Part shown: positions 1 to 5,066 of the stretch, piece after piece | Layout: each line of letters starts with the position of its first letter | Numbering within the stretch: the stretch's first letter is position 1 | Source: Actinomycetota bacterium | GTDB lineage: Bacteria > Actinomycetota > Acidimicrobiia > Acidimicrobiales > Microtrichaceae | Length of the DNA: 5,066 nucleotides | Direction of reading: 5' to 3' | Assembly (NCBI GenBank): GCA_005777415.1 | Contig: SXMI01000286.1 | Location: 1-5,066, forward strand | Translations under genes and position numbers: made by a program | The notes under the pieces: generated by a model | Seen by the model: only the letters and a program-made list of their open reading frames with translations | What the model was told of the DNA's origin: nothing | The model's database searches: none

Positions 1-460
1 GCTGGGCTCGGCCTCCGGACCGCTCGGGCACCTCGGCCCTGACCTCTGCCTCGAGGGTGCCGACTCGCCCGAGGTCGTGACCGAGTGCGTTCGTCGGATG
101 GCGGTGCTCGACCCGTCGACGCCGATCGGTGACGTCCTGTTGGACCAGCGGGTGGCCTGTGGGGTCGGCAACGTCTACCGGTCCGAGGTCTGCTGGGCCG
201 AGGGGGTCCACCCGTGGACGCCGCTGTGGTCGGTCGACGAGTCGACGCGGACCCGGTTGGTGCACCGGGCGACCACCCAGCTGCGCGCCAACCTGGGCCC
301 CGGCGCCCGCACGACCGTTCCGGGGGGTCTGGCCGTCTACGGGCGCCGTGGTGAGCCGTGCCGACGGTGTGCGACCCCGGTGGAGTCAGAGGTGGGCGGG
401 CACTCGGCCCGGGTGGCCTACTGGTGCCCGCGCTGCCAGCCCACCCCCCTCGGTGGTTGA
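1..460 (+). CDS. Fpg/Nei family DNA glycosylase, C-terminal part (5' end outside window)
   Basis: This is the last 152 residues of a base-excision-repair glycosylase/AP lyase that removes oxidised bases. The frame is open from base 2 and ends at TGA 458-460, so the start, with the catalytic N-terminal Pro, lies upstream. Fragment residues 41-73 carry the helix-two-turn-helix DNA-binding signature: PIGDVLLDQ, then GVGNVYR with the conserved Asn at 57, then an EGVHPW-type end. The C-terminal zinc finger has Cys at 120, 123, 142 and 145, ending in the family's CPRCQ. Arg137 lies five residues before the third Cys, as in E. coli Nei, where it contacts DNA at the finger tip. The wording (VYGRRGEPCRRC) resembles actinobacterial Nei proteins more than MutM/Fpg, but without the N-terminus I do not assign nei over fpg. 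The finger spacing is C-X2-C-X18-C-X2-C, two residues longer than the X16 of the E. coli enzymes. The lipoprotein gene starts 8 bases downstream. Confidence 0.93.
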   Translation, partial: LGSASGPLGHLGPDLCLEGADSPEVVTECVRRMAVLDPSTPIGDVLLDQRVACGVGNVYRSEVCWAEGVHPWTPLWSVDESTRTRLVHRATTQLRANLGPGARTTVPGGLAVYGRRGEPCRRCATPVESEVGGHSARVAYWCPRCQPTPLGG

Positions 461-468
461 CTCTGACG

Positions 469-1068
469 ATGCGCACCGCACCCGTCCGATCGCTCCTCGT
501 CCCCGTCGTGGCCGTCGCCGGTCTGGTGCTGGCGGCCTGTGGCCAGGAGTCGGCCACGTCCGGCACGGATCCGTCCGGGTCGTCGCCTCCGGCGTCCGCC
601 GACGCCGGTGTGCCCACCACCGTGTCCCCGGAGGTCGAGGCGGGTCCGGTGGAGGGCGTGGACCTGACCGACATCCGGATGGAGGACCTGACCGCCGGTG
701 GCGAGGTCGCCCTGGCCGACGAGCTCCGGGCTCCGGCGGGCACCCCGGTGCTGGCCTTCTTCTGGGCGCCGTTCTGCTCGACCTGTCGGTCCGAGGCACC
801 GGTGCTCGAGGAGCTCGCCCAGCAGCCGCCCAACGCCCTGCGGATCGTCGGCATCGGTGCGCTCGACGACCTCGGTGCCGCCCGCGACTTCCGGACCGAC
901 ACGGCGGTGCGGAGCTTCCCGCTGCTGTGGGCGGAGGACACCGACGCCTGGTCCGCCTTCGGCGTTCCCGCCCAGCCGTACCTGCTCATGATCCGTGACG
1001 GTCAGGTCGTGCAGCGCTGGCCGGGCGGCGCCTCGGTCGAGGAGATCACGGCAGCCGCCTCGGCCTGA
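469..1068 (+). CDS. TlpA/DsbE-type thioredoxin-fold lipoprotein
   Basis: A 199-residue exported redox protein, probably anchored to the outer face of the membrane. Residues 1-24 form a lipoprotein signal: a short Arg-containing n-region, a hydrophobic stretch (9-22) and the lipobox LAAC with lipidated Cys24. A Ser/Thr/Pro/Gly-rich linker (about 25-60) follows. The thioredoxin fold covers about 65-199: the strand and active site AFFWAPFCSTC with Cys103 and Cys106, and a VPAQP loop with likely cis-Pro170. This layout resembles mycobacterial Mpt53/DsbE-type oxidoreductases, which handle disulfides of secreted proteins. Oxidase versus reductase cannot be decided from sequence. ATG469 is chosen because the signal peptide begins directly there; longer in-frame starts would run into the glycosylase zinc-finger region. 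There is only a weak purine-rich match (GGTGG, 452-456) upstream, so translation may be coupled to the glycosylase gene that ends 8 bases before. No ccdA or DsbD-like partner is in the window. Confidence 0.88.
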   Translation: MRTAPVRSLLVPVVAVAGLVLAACGQESATSGTDPSGSSPPASADAGVPTTVSPEVEAGPVEGVDLTDIRMEDLTAGGEVALADELRAPAGTPVLAFFWAPFCSTCRSEAPVLEELAQQPPNALRIVGIGALDDLGAARDFRTDTAVRSFPLLWAEDTDAWSAFGVPAQPYLLMIRDGQVVQRWPGGASVEEITAAASA

Positions 1069-1071
1069 TCC

Positions 1072-1093
1072 GGTGTGGCGAGCGGGCCACGCC
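1072..1093 (+). terminator. Hairpin after the lipoprotein gene, candidate intrinsic terminator
   Basis: Bases 1072-1079 (GGTGTGGC) pair with 1086-1093 (GCCACGCC), giving an 8-bp stem with one G-U pair and a 6-base loop (1080-1085). The stem begins 3 bases after the lipoprotein stop codon. No T-run follows, so this is not a classical E. coli-type terminator, but many actinobacterial terminators lack one. The position, between a gene end and the next gene's candidate promoter, supports a terminator role. A smaller stem (1089-1092 with 1097-1100) would compete for the 3' arm. Confidence 0.42.
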
Positions 1094-1114
1094 TCGGCGT
1101 CGGGGCACACTGGC

Positions 1115-1120
1115 TACGCT
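1115..1120 (+). promoter_or_regulatory. Candidate -10 box (TACGCT) of a leaderless promoter for the isomerase gene
   Basis: TACGCT fits the actinobacterial -10 consensus TANNNT. It ends exactly 6 bases before the ATG at 1127, the spacing expected if transcription starts at or next to the A of the start codon. No Shine-Dalgarno-like sequence precedes that ATG (the bases between are GCGGCC), which agrees with a leaderless mRNA. No convincing -35 TTGACA-like element is seen at 17-18 bases upstream, which is common in these genomes. Confidence 0.5.
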
Positions 1121-1126
1121 GCGGCC

Positions 1127-1513
1127 ATGCCGAGCCCCGCCGAGATGACCGACACCGTCCTCCGCTACACCGAGGCCCACACCGCCGGTGACGTCGACGC
1201 CATCGCGGCGCTGTTCGCCGAGGACGCCGTGCTCGCCGATCCGGTCGACGCCCCCGAGCTCCACGGCCGCGATGCCGTGCGTGAGTTCTTCGCCGGGACC
1301 CACGCCACGTTGGACTCCATGGAGCTCCGGGCGACCGGTCCCGTGCGGGCCGTGGGGTCCTGGGCCGCAGTCCCGCTCCAGGCCCGGTCGCACATGGGCG
1401 GCGCCGTCTACGAGGTCGACATCATCGACGTCTTCACCTTCGGTGACGACGGCCTGATCACCGACATGCGGGCCTACTGGACCGCCGCCGACATCCGCGT
1501 CGTGGAGGCCTGA
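1127..1513 (+). CDS. Ketosteroid isomerase-like protein (SnoaL/NTF2 fold), catalytic residues intact
   Basis: A 128-residue cytoplasmic protein, the length of bacterial steroid delta5-3-ketoisomerases (125-131 residues). It can be aligned by eye with the Comamonas testosteroni and Pseudomonas putida enzymes as I remember them. Tyr14 lies in the segment TVLRYTEAHTAGD, Asp38 in the block ending LADPV, and Asp101 in DIIDVF. These match Tyr14/Asp38/Asp99 of C. testosteroni KSI (Tyr16/Asp40/Asp103 of P. putida), the proton-shuttling Asp and the two oxyanion-hole residues. Trp118 in MRAYW matches Trp120 of P. putida KSI, and the TGPVRA block is also shared. ATG1127 is chosen because it reproduces the KSI N-terminal spacing and sits after a TANNNT box; upstream in-frame codons run back into the lipoprotein gene. 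Family membership is near certain. The isomerase activity is inferred from the residues, and the substrate is unknown because no steroid genes are adjacent. Its stop is 2 bases before the next ATG. Confidence 0.87.
   Translation: MPSPAEMTDTVLRYTEAHTAGDVDAIAALFAEDAVLADPVDAPELHGRDAVREFFAGTHATLDSMELRATGPVRAVGSWAAVPLQARSHMGGAVYEVDIIDVFTFGDDGLITDMRAYWTAADIRVVEA
1504..1508 (+). promoter_or_regulatory. Ribosome binding site (GGAGG) for the SdpI-family gene
   Basis: GGAGG lies within the last codons of the isomerase gene, 7 bases before ATG 1516, which is ideal Shine-Dalgarno spacing. It fixes the start of the SdpI-family gene and contrasts with the isomerase gene, which has no such site. Because the site lies inside the upstream coding region, the second cistron must be translated from a shared transcript or be coupled to the first. 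Confidence 0.72.
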
Positions 1514-1515
1514 GC

Positions 1516-1860
1516 ATGTCCGTCGTCATCGGGTCCCTGTGGATCGGCGTCGGCGCCGGCTGGCTGCTGCTGGCCTGGCTGGGCTCCCAGGGCCGCCTCC
1601 GGTACCGGAGCATCTGGGGGATCCGGTCGGCCTGGGCCCGGACCTCGCCCGAGGCGTGGGCCGAGGCCCATCGGGAACTCGCGGTCGGCGTGGGTGCCGG
1701 CGGTGGGGTGACGATCCTGGGGGGCCTGATCATCCTGGTGGGCGGCATGGAGTCGATCATCGGCACCGTGGGACTGCTCGTCGCGGTGGCGGGCTCGGTC
1801 GGTGGCCAACTCGTCGGGACCCGGCGGGCCAAGGCCGCGGTCGCCGGTCTGGGCGCCTGA
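1516..1860 (+). CDS. SdpI-family small integral membrane protein
   Basis: A 114-residue membrane protein with three predicted helices: about 3-22, 56-77 and 81-100. Between helices 1 and 2 (residues 27-54) sits the family signature: a basic stretch, then WGIRSAWARTSPEAW followed by AHREL. This matches the GIRTPWTL-x-S-x-x-W-x-x-(T/A)HR pattern of SdpI/YfhL proteins (Pfam SdpI, PF13630). In Bacillus subtilis, SdpI gives immunity to the SdpC toxin and acts in signalling through SdpR; YfhL is a short one-domain paralogue close to this length. Most actinobacterial members have no known role. No SdpA, SdpB, SdpC or ArsR-type SdpR gene is visible here, so toxin immunity should not be assumed. The start is supported by the GGAGG site at 1504-1508. 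The gene follows the isomerase stop by 2 bases, so the two are probably one unit. It ends 31 bases from the convergent PPOX gene. Confidence 0.78.
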   Translation: MSVVIGSLWIGVGAGWLLLAWLGSQGRLRYRSIWGIRSAWARTSPEAWAEAHRELAVGVGAGGGVTILGGLIILVGGMESIIGTVGLLVAVAGSVGGQLVGTRRAKAAVAGLGA

Positions 1861-1891
1861 CCCGCGGCCGGGGATCCGGGCGGCGTCGCCG

Positions 1892-2275
1892 TCAGGTCCG
1901 GCCGAGGACCCGATCGACGCGGAGTTCGAGCGCCACCCGGTTGCTGCGTTCGGCCGGCGCCCCGTAGCGCTCGCCGTAGGCCGCCTCGGCGGCGGCCACC
2001 CGGTCCGGGTCGTCGGTGGCCGTGATCGTCCCCTCGAGGGTGAGCCAGCGACCGCCGTCCACCTGGCTGACCGCGGCCCGGCCCCCCCGCCGGGCGTTCG
2101 CCACCTTCTGGGAGCCGTCGATCGTGATGATCCGGACGAGGCCCTCGTCGGGGTCGTAGCCGAAGCCGACGGGGACGACGTGGGGGCTGCCGTCGGACCG
2201 CAGCGTGGTGAGCGTGGCCAGGTGGCGCTCGCGCAGGAACTCGAGCGCCGCCGGACCCAGGTCGGCCGGTTCCAT
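1892..2275 (-). CDS. PPOX-class (pyridoxamine 5'-phosphate oxidase-like) probable F420-dependent enzyme
   Basis: A 127-residue protein with the split beta-barrel flavin-reductase-like fold. Recognisable blocks are FLRERHLATLTTLRSDGSPH (13-32) running into VVPVGFGYD, then SQKVANARRGGRAAVSQVDG (55-74) followed by RWLTLEG (76-82), and a C-terminal VDRVLGRT. These match the actinobacterial group of PPOX-class probable F420-dependent enzymes that includes M. tuberculosis Rv1155; the basic SQKVANARR segment lies where that group binds the cofactor phosphate. Such proteins are usually homodimers that bind F420 or FMN; the substrate is unknown. ATG2275 is used. An in-frame GTG two codons upstream (2279-2281) overlaps the permease stop and would add only two residues. 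The permease stop TGA and this ATG are 2 bases apart and no Shine-Dalgarno is visible, so translation is probably coupled. Co-transcription with an ABC exporter is clear from spacing, but the functional link is unexplained. Confidence 0.85.
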   Translation of the reverse strand: MEPADLGPAALEFLRERHLATLTTLRSDGSPHVVPVGFGYDPDEGLVRIITIDGSQKVANARRGGRAAVSQVDGGRWLTLEGTITATDDPDRVAAAEAAYGERYGAPAERSNRVALELRVDRVLGRT

Positions 2276-2277
2276 GC

Positions 2278-4929
2278 TCACGTCGAGGACACCGCGTCGA
2301 GGACGTCCATCCGGGCCGCCCGTCGGGCGGGCAGGATCGCCGCGACGATCCCGGCCCCGGTGGCCACCACCACGATCACGACGAGCTGGACGACCGGCAG
2401 CCGGAACTGCAGCAGGCCGGGGTTCTCGGCGGCGATGGCGATGGTGAGCGCCACGGCGAACAGGATCCCGATGACCAGACCCATCAGCGTCCCGAACACG
2501 GCGATGATCCCGGCCTCGATCCGGATGGTCCGCTTCAGCTGCCGGCGGGTCATGCCGACCGCCCGCAGGAGCCCCAGTTCCCGGGTGCGCTCCAGCACCG
2601 ACAGCGACAACGTGTTGGCGATCCCGATGAGGGCGATCACGATCGCCAGGCCGAGCAGTGCGTAGACGATGCCGAGGAACGTGTTGATCGGACCCGTCTG
2701 CGACTCGATGTACGCCTGGAGGTCCTGGACCTGGACCGTGGGTAGGTCGGCGAACAGGGCGTCGAGGTCCGCCTGCACCCGGGCGGTGTCGGCGCCCGGC
2801 TCGGTGGTCACGAAGATCTGGTTGTCGACGTTGAACACGGGCAGCGTGTTCGGCTCGAACGTGGCCAGCGGGAGCCAGATGCTCGCCTGTCCGCCGGGCT
2901 GCTCGAACAGGACCGAGACCGTCAGGTCCTGGACGCCGGAGGCCACGAAGTAGACGGGGATCCGGTCGCCGAGCCGCCAGCCCCGGTCGTTGGCGAACTT
3001 CCGGTCCACGGCCATGGTCCCGGCGGTCAGGTCGGCGGGCGAGCCCTCGAGCTCCCCGGCGTCGATCACGTCGAACCAGGTGGCGGGGTCGACGCCGAGG
3101 GCGAAGTCGTCCTGGCCGGCCGGCGCGTCCGGCGGCGCCCCGAGTTGGCCGGCCGGAACCGTCGTGGTGGGACCGCCCGAAGCGGACTCCACACCGACCG
3201 GGTCGAGCAGCCGCAGCAGCGTGAAGCGCACGGGGCTCACCAGGTCGACACCCGGGACCTCCTGGATCTTCTCGGCCGAGTCGGGCGGGATGGCACCGAA
3301 CGAGGTGAGCGAGGCGGTGGCCACCACGAAGTCCGCCCGGATCGACTCGTTGATCGCCGCGTCGGCCGAGGCCTTGATGGACGAGGCCACGACTGCGATC
3401 AGGGTCACGAGCGTCACGCCGATCGTCAGGGCCGCCGCCGTGGCCGCCGTGCGCTTCGGGCTGCGGGCGGCGTTCTCCCCGGCGAGTCGGCCGGCGACCC
3501 GACCGCCGGACGCGAACGGTGCGGACAGCACCCGGCTCACCGGGGCGGCCAGCAGCGGGCCGAGGATCACGGCGACCGACACCAGGATCGCGACCGCGCC
3601 GCCACCGACCTGGAACAGCGGGTTCGGGCCGCTCTGGGCCAGGCCCGAGACGATGAGCGCGATCCCGCCCAGGACCAGGATCCCGCCCCACACCTTGCGG
3701 GAGGTCGAGATGCCCGACCGGTCCAGCGACACCTCGCCGATGGCGGCGATCGGCGGCACCTTGGACGAGCGGATCGCCGGGATCACCGCGGACAGCACGG
3801 TCACCCCCACGCCGATCGCCAGCGCCAGCAGGACGACGCCGACGCTCAGGCCGGGCGTGGTCGAGGCGATCGTGAAGAACCCACTGAGCACCCGGAGGAG
3901 CACGGCGGCGAGCGCCAGCCCGGCGAGCAGACCGAGCGCGGCTGCGATGAGGCCGACGACGACCGCCTCGAGCAGGGTGGCGACGACGACCTGGCGTCGG
4001 GTGGCGCCGACGGCGCGGAGCAGGGCCGTCTCCTTGGTGCGCTGGGTGATGATGATCGAGAAGGTGTTGTAGATGATGAAGATGGCGACGAACAGCGCCA
4101 CGTAGCCGAACACGGACACGAAGATCTCGAGGATCCCCACGAACTGCGAGATCTGCTCCTGGCTCTCCTCGGTGAACGCGGCCCCGGTGAGCACCTGCCA
4201 CTCGGGCAGGGCGGCACTCAGCCGCTGGGCCAGTTCGTCCTGGGTGGTCCCGTCGGTCGAGCCGGCGACGACGTAGTTGAACTGCGCCGGCTGGTTCACG
4301 AGCCGCTGGGCCTCGGCGGTGGTGAACAGCAGCGGTCGGGCACCGGTCGACTGGGACCCGTCGTCCCCGAGCCCGCTGATGCCGACGAGGGTGTAGGGGC
4401 GGACGCCGTCCTGGGTGGTGGCGATGTCGACCGGGTCGCCCAACCGCTTGCCCAAGGTGTCGGCGGTCCTGAAGTCCACGACCACCTCGTCGGCGGTGGT
4501 CGGGGCCCGACCGTCCCGGAGGACTCCGATGCGCAGCGCCTCGTCGTCGATCCAGTTGTAGACGAGCGTGGGTGGGCCGAACCCGCCGCCGAGCACCTTG
4601 CCGTCGTCGCCGACGATCTGCGGGCCCGGGGACTCGACGACCCCGGCGGCGGCCCGGACGCCGTCGACGCCGGCGACCTGCTCGACGAGCGTGTCGGGTA
4701 CGAGCGTGCGGATCGGCTGTCCGAACGGGGTCTCCTGGGTGCGCGGCGAGCGCACCACGGCGTCGAACCCCGAGTAGACGTCGCCGACGAGCGACTTGAT
4801 GGAGTCGCTCAGCGTCACCGACAGCAGCTGCGTCCCGGACAGGAAGGCGATGCCGAGCACGACCGCCACGCCGGTCGTGACGAGGCGGCGCTTGCGCGCG
4901 AACAGGTCCTTGAGGGCGATCCGGAACAC
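2278..4929 (-). CDS. ABC transporter permease with two FtsX domains (MacB/LolC-like)
   Basis: An 883-residue membrane protein with about ten helices: 15-36, 266-292, 315-345, 363-386, 412-430, 443-466, 496-518, 752-778, 805-833 and 846-868. Two extracytoplasmic domains fall at about 40-262 (MacB periplasmic-core-like) and 520-750. The FtsX core is duplicated: RTKETALLRAVGATRRQV (297-314) and RTRELGLLRAVGMTRRQL (781-798) are the same cytoplasmic coupling segment. Each is followed by two helices and a PAxR-type end (IPAIRSSK 383-390; LPARRAAR 866-873). This is one polypeptide carrying both halves of the transporter, as in many actinobacterial permeases of about 850 residues. It works with the ATPase encoded just upstream. 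The substrate is unknown; relatives export lipids, lipoproteins, peptides or antibiotics, or transmit force to cell-wall enzymes. The start is GTG 4927-4929, 4 bases after the ATPase stop; an in-frame stop a few codons upstream excludes a much longer start, and the N-terminus (MFRIALKDLFARKRR) is typical. Confidence 0.93.
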   Translation of the reverse strand: MFRIALKDLFARKRRLVTTGVAVVLGIAFLSGTQLLSVTLSDSIKSLVGDVYSGFDAVVRSPRTQETPFGQPIRTLVPDTLVEQVAGVDGVRAAAGVVESPGPQIVGDDGKVLGGGFGPPTLVYNWIDDEALRIGVLRDGRAPTTADEVVVDFRTADTLGKRLGDPVDIATTQDGVRPYTLVGISGLGDDGSQSTGARPLLFTTAEAQRLVNQPAQFNYVVAGSTDGTTQDELAQRLSAALPEWQVLTGAAFTEESQEQISQFVGILEIFVSVFGYVALFVAIFIIYNTFSIIITQRTKETALLRAVGATRRQVVVATLLEAVVVGLIAAALGLLAGLALAAVLLRVLSGFFTIASTTPGLSVGVVLLALAIGVGVTVLSAVIPAIRSSKVPPIAAIGEVSLDRSGISTSRKVWGGILVLGGIALIVSGLAQSGPNPLFQVGGGAVAILVSVAVILGPLLAAPVSRVLSAPFASGGRVAGRLAGENAARSPKRTAATAAALTIGVTLVTLIAVVASSIKASADAAINESIRADFVVATASLTSFGAIPPDSAEKIQEVPGVDLVSPVRFTLLRLLDPVGVESASGGPTTTVPAGQLGAPPDAPAGQDDFALGVDPATWFDVIDAGELEGSPADLTAGTMAVDRKFANDRGWRLGDRIPVYFVASGVQDLTVSVLFEQPGGQASIWLPLATFEPNTLPVFNVDNQIFVTTEPGADTARVQADLDALFADLPTVQVQDLQAYIESQTGPINTFLGIVYALLGLAIVIALIGIANTLSLSVLERTRELGLLRAVGMTRRQLKRTIRIEAGIIAVFGTLMGLVIGILFAVALTIAIAAENPGLLQFRLPVVQLVVIVVVATGAGIVAAILPARRAARMDVLDAVSST

Positions 4930-4933
4930 GCGG

Positions 4934-5066
4934 TCAGCTGCCCAGGCGCTTCATGGAGTCGATGATCCGCTCGGCGTTCGGCTGTTCCATCTGGTCCCCG
5001 ATCCGGCCGTCGGCGAGGAACACGACCCGGTCGGCGTAGGCGGCCGCGTTCGGGTCGTGGGTGACC
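4934..5066 (-). CDS. ABC transporter ATP-binding protein, C-terminal end (5' part outside window)
   Basis: Only the last 43 residues are present; the gene continues past the right edge (base 5066 belongs to an incomplete codon) and ends at TGA 4936-4934. The fragment opens with VTHDPNAAAYADRVVFLADG. The His is the H-loop (switch) residue that senses ATP gamma-phosphate, and A-ADRVVFLADGRI is the usual C-terminal strand of MacB/LolD-type ATPases. Walker A, Walker B and the signature motif would lie outside the window. The short tail, with no extra regulatory domain, fits the small ATPases (about 230-260 residues) that pair with FtsX-type permeases. The permease start lies 4 bases downstream, so the two almost certainly form one transporter. 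Confidence 0.92.
   Translation of the reverse strand, partial: VTHDPNAAAYADRVVFLADGRIGDQMEQPNAERIIDSMKRLGS

Noticed and set aside
358..468. Upstream GTG start for the lipoprotein gene
   Set aside because: It would add 37 residues overlapping the glycosylase zinc finger and bury the signal peptide, whereas ATG 469 puts the lipobox Cys at residue 24.
129..998. A 289-codon + frame across the glycosylase and lipoprotein genes
   Set aside because: It is Arg/Gly/Pro-rich without motifs, while two other frames in the same region encode recognisable proteins.
418..1110. A 230-codon - strand frame antisense to the lipoprotein gene
   Set aside because: No motif is visible and the composition is shadow-like; the sense strand carries a signal peptide, a CXXC site and the cis-Pro loop.
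995..1126. Upstream start for the isomerase gene
   Set aside because: The added 44 residues are Arg/Pro-rich, overlap the lipoprotein gene and destroy the match to the KSI N-terminus.
1867..1879. CCGG-GGAT-CCGG inverted repeat in the convergent gap as a terminator
   Set aside because: It has only a 4-bp stem that cannot be extended on either side and no T-run, so it is expected by chance in DNA this GC-rich.
2990..4072. A 360-codon open frame on the + strand antisense to the permease
   Set aside because: Its composition (Ala/Thr/Ser/Pro/Arg-rich) and lack of motifs mark it as a shadow of the permease, which shows clear FtsX motifs and helices.
2276..4201. A long - strand extension upstream of the PPOX protein in the same frame
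   Set aside because: Above residue 1 of the PPOX protein the translation is Arg/Gly/Pro-rich nonsense overlapping the permease in another frame. The real protein starts at ATG 2275.
3145..4965. A 606-codon open frame on the + strand
   Set aside because: It lies antisense to the permease, and its product is an Arg/Gly/Asp/His-rich low-complexity string with no domain. It is a by-product of G/C-rich third positions in the real gene.
1..5066. CRISPR array, tRNA/rRNA, insertion sequence, phage or defence genes
   Set aside because: I saw no regularly spaced repeats, terminal inverted repeats, transposase motifs or RNA-gene signatures; nearly every base is accounted for by seven ordinary genes.

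Overview
The window is bacterial chromosomal DNA with very high GC (about 70% by eye) and G/C-rich third codon positions throughout. A Gram-positive-type lipoprotein signal, a mycobacterial-style Nei glycosylase, a probable F420-dependent PPOX enzyme and a candidate leaderless promoter together point to an actinobacterium. Something in or near Acidimicrobiia is a plausible guess, but nothing here fixes the taxon.

Layout. The left part (1-1860) is read on the + strand. It holds the 3' end of a Nei/Fpg DNA glycosylase gene, an exported thioredoxin-like (TlpA/DsbE-type) lipoprotein, a ketosteroid-isomerase-like protein and a small three-helix SdpI-family membrane protein. A GC-rich hairpin follows the lipoprotein gene, and a TANNNT -10 box lies six bases before the isomerase ATG. 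The four genes therefore probably form two transcription units: nei-lipoprotein, and isomerase-sdpI. The right part (1892-5066) is read on the - strand. It holds the last 43 residues of an ABC transporter ATPase, an 883-residue double-FtsX-domain permease and a small PPOX-class protein. Gaps of 4 and 2 bases make this a tight operon. The two blocks converge on a 31-base gap with no strong terminator.

How the genes work together. The ATPase and permease form one ABC system of the MacB/LolCDE/FtsX mechanotransmission type, substrate unknown. The PPOX gene is translationally coupled to it, which suggests co-expression but gives no obvious shared pathway. The isomerase keeps all three catalytic residues of bacterial ketosteroid isomerases and is coupled to the SdpI-family gene. 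No sterol or steroid genes are visible nearby, so its substrate is open.

I found no RNA genes, mobile elements, CRISPR arrays, phage genes or obvious defence system. This looks like ordinary core/accessory chromosome with a few points worth checking. The longest non-coding stretch is 58 bases.
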